DNA of 6,286 bases from Affinibrenneria salicis (GTDB lineage Bacteria > Pseudomonadota > Gammaproteobacteria > Enterobacterales > Enterobacteriaceae), in contig NZ_VYKJ01000035.1 of NCBI RefSeq assembly GCF_008710095.1, positions 1 to 6,286 on the forward strand. Reading direction: 5' to 3'. Under the pieces are notes generated by a model. That model did no database searches. It saw only the letters and a list, made by a program, of their open reading frames with translations, and was not told where the DNA came from. Numbering within the stretch: the first letter of the stretch is position 1; every line of letters begins with the position of its first letter. Positions 5,660 to 6,286 of the stretch are shown here, one piece after another. Position numbers and translations under genes: made by a program.

Positions 5660-5689
5660 TTGAGCGGGATACTACGAATAACGTAGTAT
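5660..5689 (+). promoter_or_regulatory. Probable promoter of the Ner-like gene
   Basis: TTGAGC (5660-5665) and TAGTAT (5684-5689) resemble -35 and -10 boxes (4 of 6 each) with an 18-bp spacer. The -10 is embedded in operator 2, so a bound repressor would occlude it. The boxes are weak, which suits a repressed regulatory gene, but the assignment is tentative. Confidence 0.4.
5669..5689. promoter_or_regulatory. Operator 2 of the Xre/Ner switch
   Basis: ATACTACG-aataa-CGTAGTAT is a perfect 8+5+8 inverted repeat, longer than operator 1 and so perhaps the tighter site. It sits over the probable -10 box of the Ner-like gene. The repeat of the same half-site with the same 5-bp spacing in one divergent gap is strong evidence of a real operator pair. 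Confidence 0.78.
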
Positions 5690-5734
5690 TAGGTGATGCA
5701 TGTTCCTTTTACGACGACAAGTTAGGGGGTTTAC

Positions 5735-5995
5735 ATGAAAAACGACTGGCATCAGGCAGATATTTTCGCCGCCTTACACAAACAAGGCACAACCATGGCT
5801 GCGCTTTCCCGTGCTGCGGGGCTGAGTTCATCGACACTGGCCAACGTTATTGCCCGCCCCTGGCCGAAAGGTGAATGGATAGTTGCCGAGGCGTTAGGTA
5901 TTCACCCTGCCGAGATTTGGCCAAGCCGCTACTATGACTCAGAGGGAAGATTAATCGACCGTAAGATAAAAATCAGAGGAAAGCGGGCTAAGTAA
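5735..5995 (+). CDS. Ner/SfsB-family winged-helix or HTH DNA-binding regulator
   Basis: This 86-residue protein belongs to the family of phage Mu Ner and E. coli SfsB (Nlp). It shows the full signature: DWHQADIFAALHKQGTTMAALSR (residues 4-26), the helix-turn-helix AAGLSSSTLANVI, then RPWPKGEWIVAEALGIHPAEIWPSRY (41-66) and a basic tail (DRKIKIRGKRAK). Ner acts as a repressor at an early phage promoter; SfsB is a chromosomal relative with a described effect on sugar fermentation genes. The target here is unknown. The start is well supported: AGGGGG (5724-5729) is 5 bases before ATG. It is divergent from the copy-1 Xre gene and convergent with copy 2, with 19 bp between the last two stop codons. 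No phage genes are visible, so this may be a prophage relic or a chromosomal regulator pair. Confidence 0.92.
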   Translation: MKNDWHQADIFAALHKQGTTMAALSRAAGLSSSTLANVIARPWPKGEWIVAEALGIHPAEIWPSRYYDSEGRLIDRKIKIRGKRAK

Positions 5996-6009
5996 CGCAA
6001 TCGCGTTAC
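5992..6009. terminator. Hairpin between the convergent Ner-like and Xre copy-2 genes
   Basis: GTAACGC-aatc-GCGTTAC is a perfect 7-bp stem with a 4-base loop, overlapping the Ner-like stop codon (5993-5995). On the plus strand T-rich sequence (CATTTATTTTCC) begins about 7 bases later; on the minus strand there is no U-tract. It is probably a weak terminator for the plus-strand gene. Confidence 0.45.
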
Positions 6010-6014
6010 CTGGT

Positions 6015-6286
6015 TCATTTATTTTCCAGCGAGGCAAGCAGCGCGTTTTGTTGTGCGACGGGCAGAGTGGAAAACGTCAGGATCATCTTCGCCAGATTAT
6101 CGTCGTCTGCATAGAAGTATGCCAGCGGAACATCTAAAGCCTGCGCCAGACGGCCGGCAGTCACGATATTGGCTTCGTGTACGCCTTTTTCATACCGGTT
6201 GATACGCGTACTGGCAACGAACTCGTCAATCCCGGCGGCGATACCCAGCCCTTTCTGGGACAGCCCACGAAGCTGACGGGCATCCT
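6015..6286 (-). CDS. Xre-family helix-turn-helix repressor (copy 2), 5' end outside the window
   Basis: The last 89 residues of a second Xre regulator are visible; the start lies beyond the right edge. The stop is TGA read on the minus strand at 6017-6015. The visible part begins DARQLRGLSQKGLGIAAG, continues with GIDEFVASTRINRYEKGVHE (identical to copy 1 over 20 residues) and RLAQALDVPLAYFYADDD, and ends LLASLENK. About two thirds of aligned positions match copy 1, with the DNA-reading segment fully conserved and the C-terminal tail divergent. The two proteins probably bind similar operators while differing in dimerisation or ligand. Because the coding part seen is intact, this is a partial view, not a pseudogene. 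Confidence 0.9.
   Translation of the reverse strand, partial: DARQLRGLSQKGLGIAAGIDEFVASTRINRYEKGVHEANIVTAGRLAQALDVPLAYFYADDDNLAKMILTFSTLPVAQQNALLASLENK

Noticed and set aside
1..6286. CRISPR array, tRNA or rRNA genes
   Set aside because: No regularly spaced repeats, cloverleaf folds or rRNA signatures were seen on either strand.

Overview
The window looks like an accessory, mobile-element-rich stretch of a gammaproteobacterial chromosome, most likely Enterobacterales. The reasons are a Ner/SfsB-type regulator, enterobacterial-style Xre regulators, and IS3- and IS110-family insertion sequences. Base composition is patchy: the YaaC-like gene in particular is visibly AT-richer than the regulator genes at the right end, as expected where pieces arrived separately. 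No species can be named from the sequence alone.

Layout, left to right. (1) 1-236: the 3' end of an IS3-family transposase gene and the right end of that IS. (2) 237-695: about 460 bp with no gene, containing several small hairpins. (3) 696-2150 (+): a 484-residue protein with an N-terminal trypsin-like serine protease domain (His77/Asp125/Ser213) and an unrecognised acidic C-terminal half. (4) About 2335-3820 (+): a complete IS110-family element with a 410-residue DEDD/Ser recombinase and, upstream of it, a region that folds like a bridge RNA (about 2350-2532). (5) 3933-5084 (-): a 383-residue YaaC-like protein convergent with the protease. (6) 5303-6286: two closely related Xre-family repressor genes on the minus strand flanking a Ner-like gene on the plus strand, with two matching inverted-repeat operators between the first pair.

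How the parts relate. The IS110 element appears to have inserted between the convergent protease and YaaC-like genes without breaking either; removing it would leave them roughly 300 bp apart. Its predicted bridge RNA can be read against its own ends. The donor-loop left guide equals the right terminus over 9 of 9 bases. The right guides of the donor and target loops are complementary to the left terminus and to the right flank over 6 bases each, in the same register. Only the left target guide fits poorly. The Xre/Ner block looks like a small autoregulated switch, part of which has been duplicated.

The protease with an unknown C-terminal domain, beside a YaaC-like gene and mobile elements, is the best candidate for an undescribed function. 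A role in phage defence is possible but is context-based inference only.
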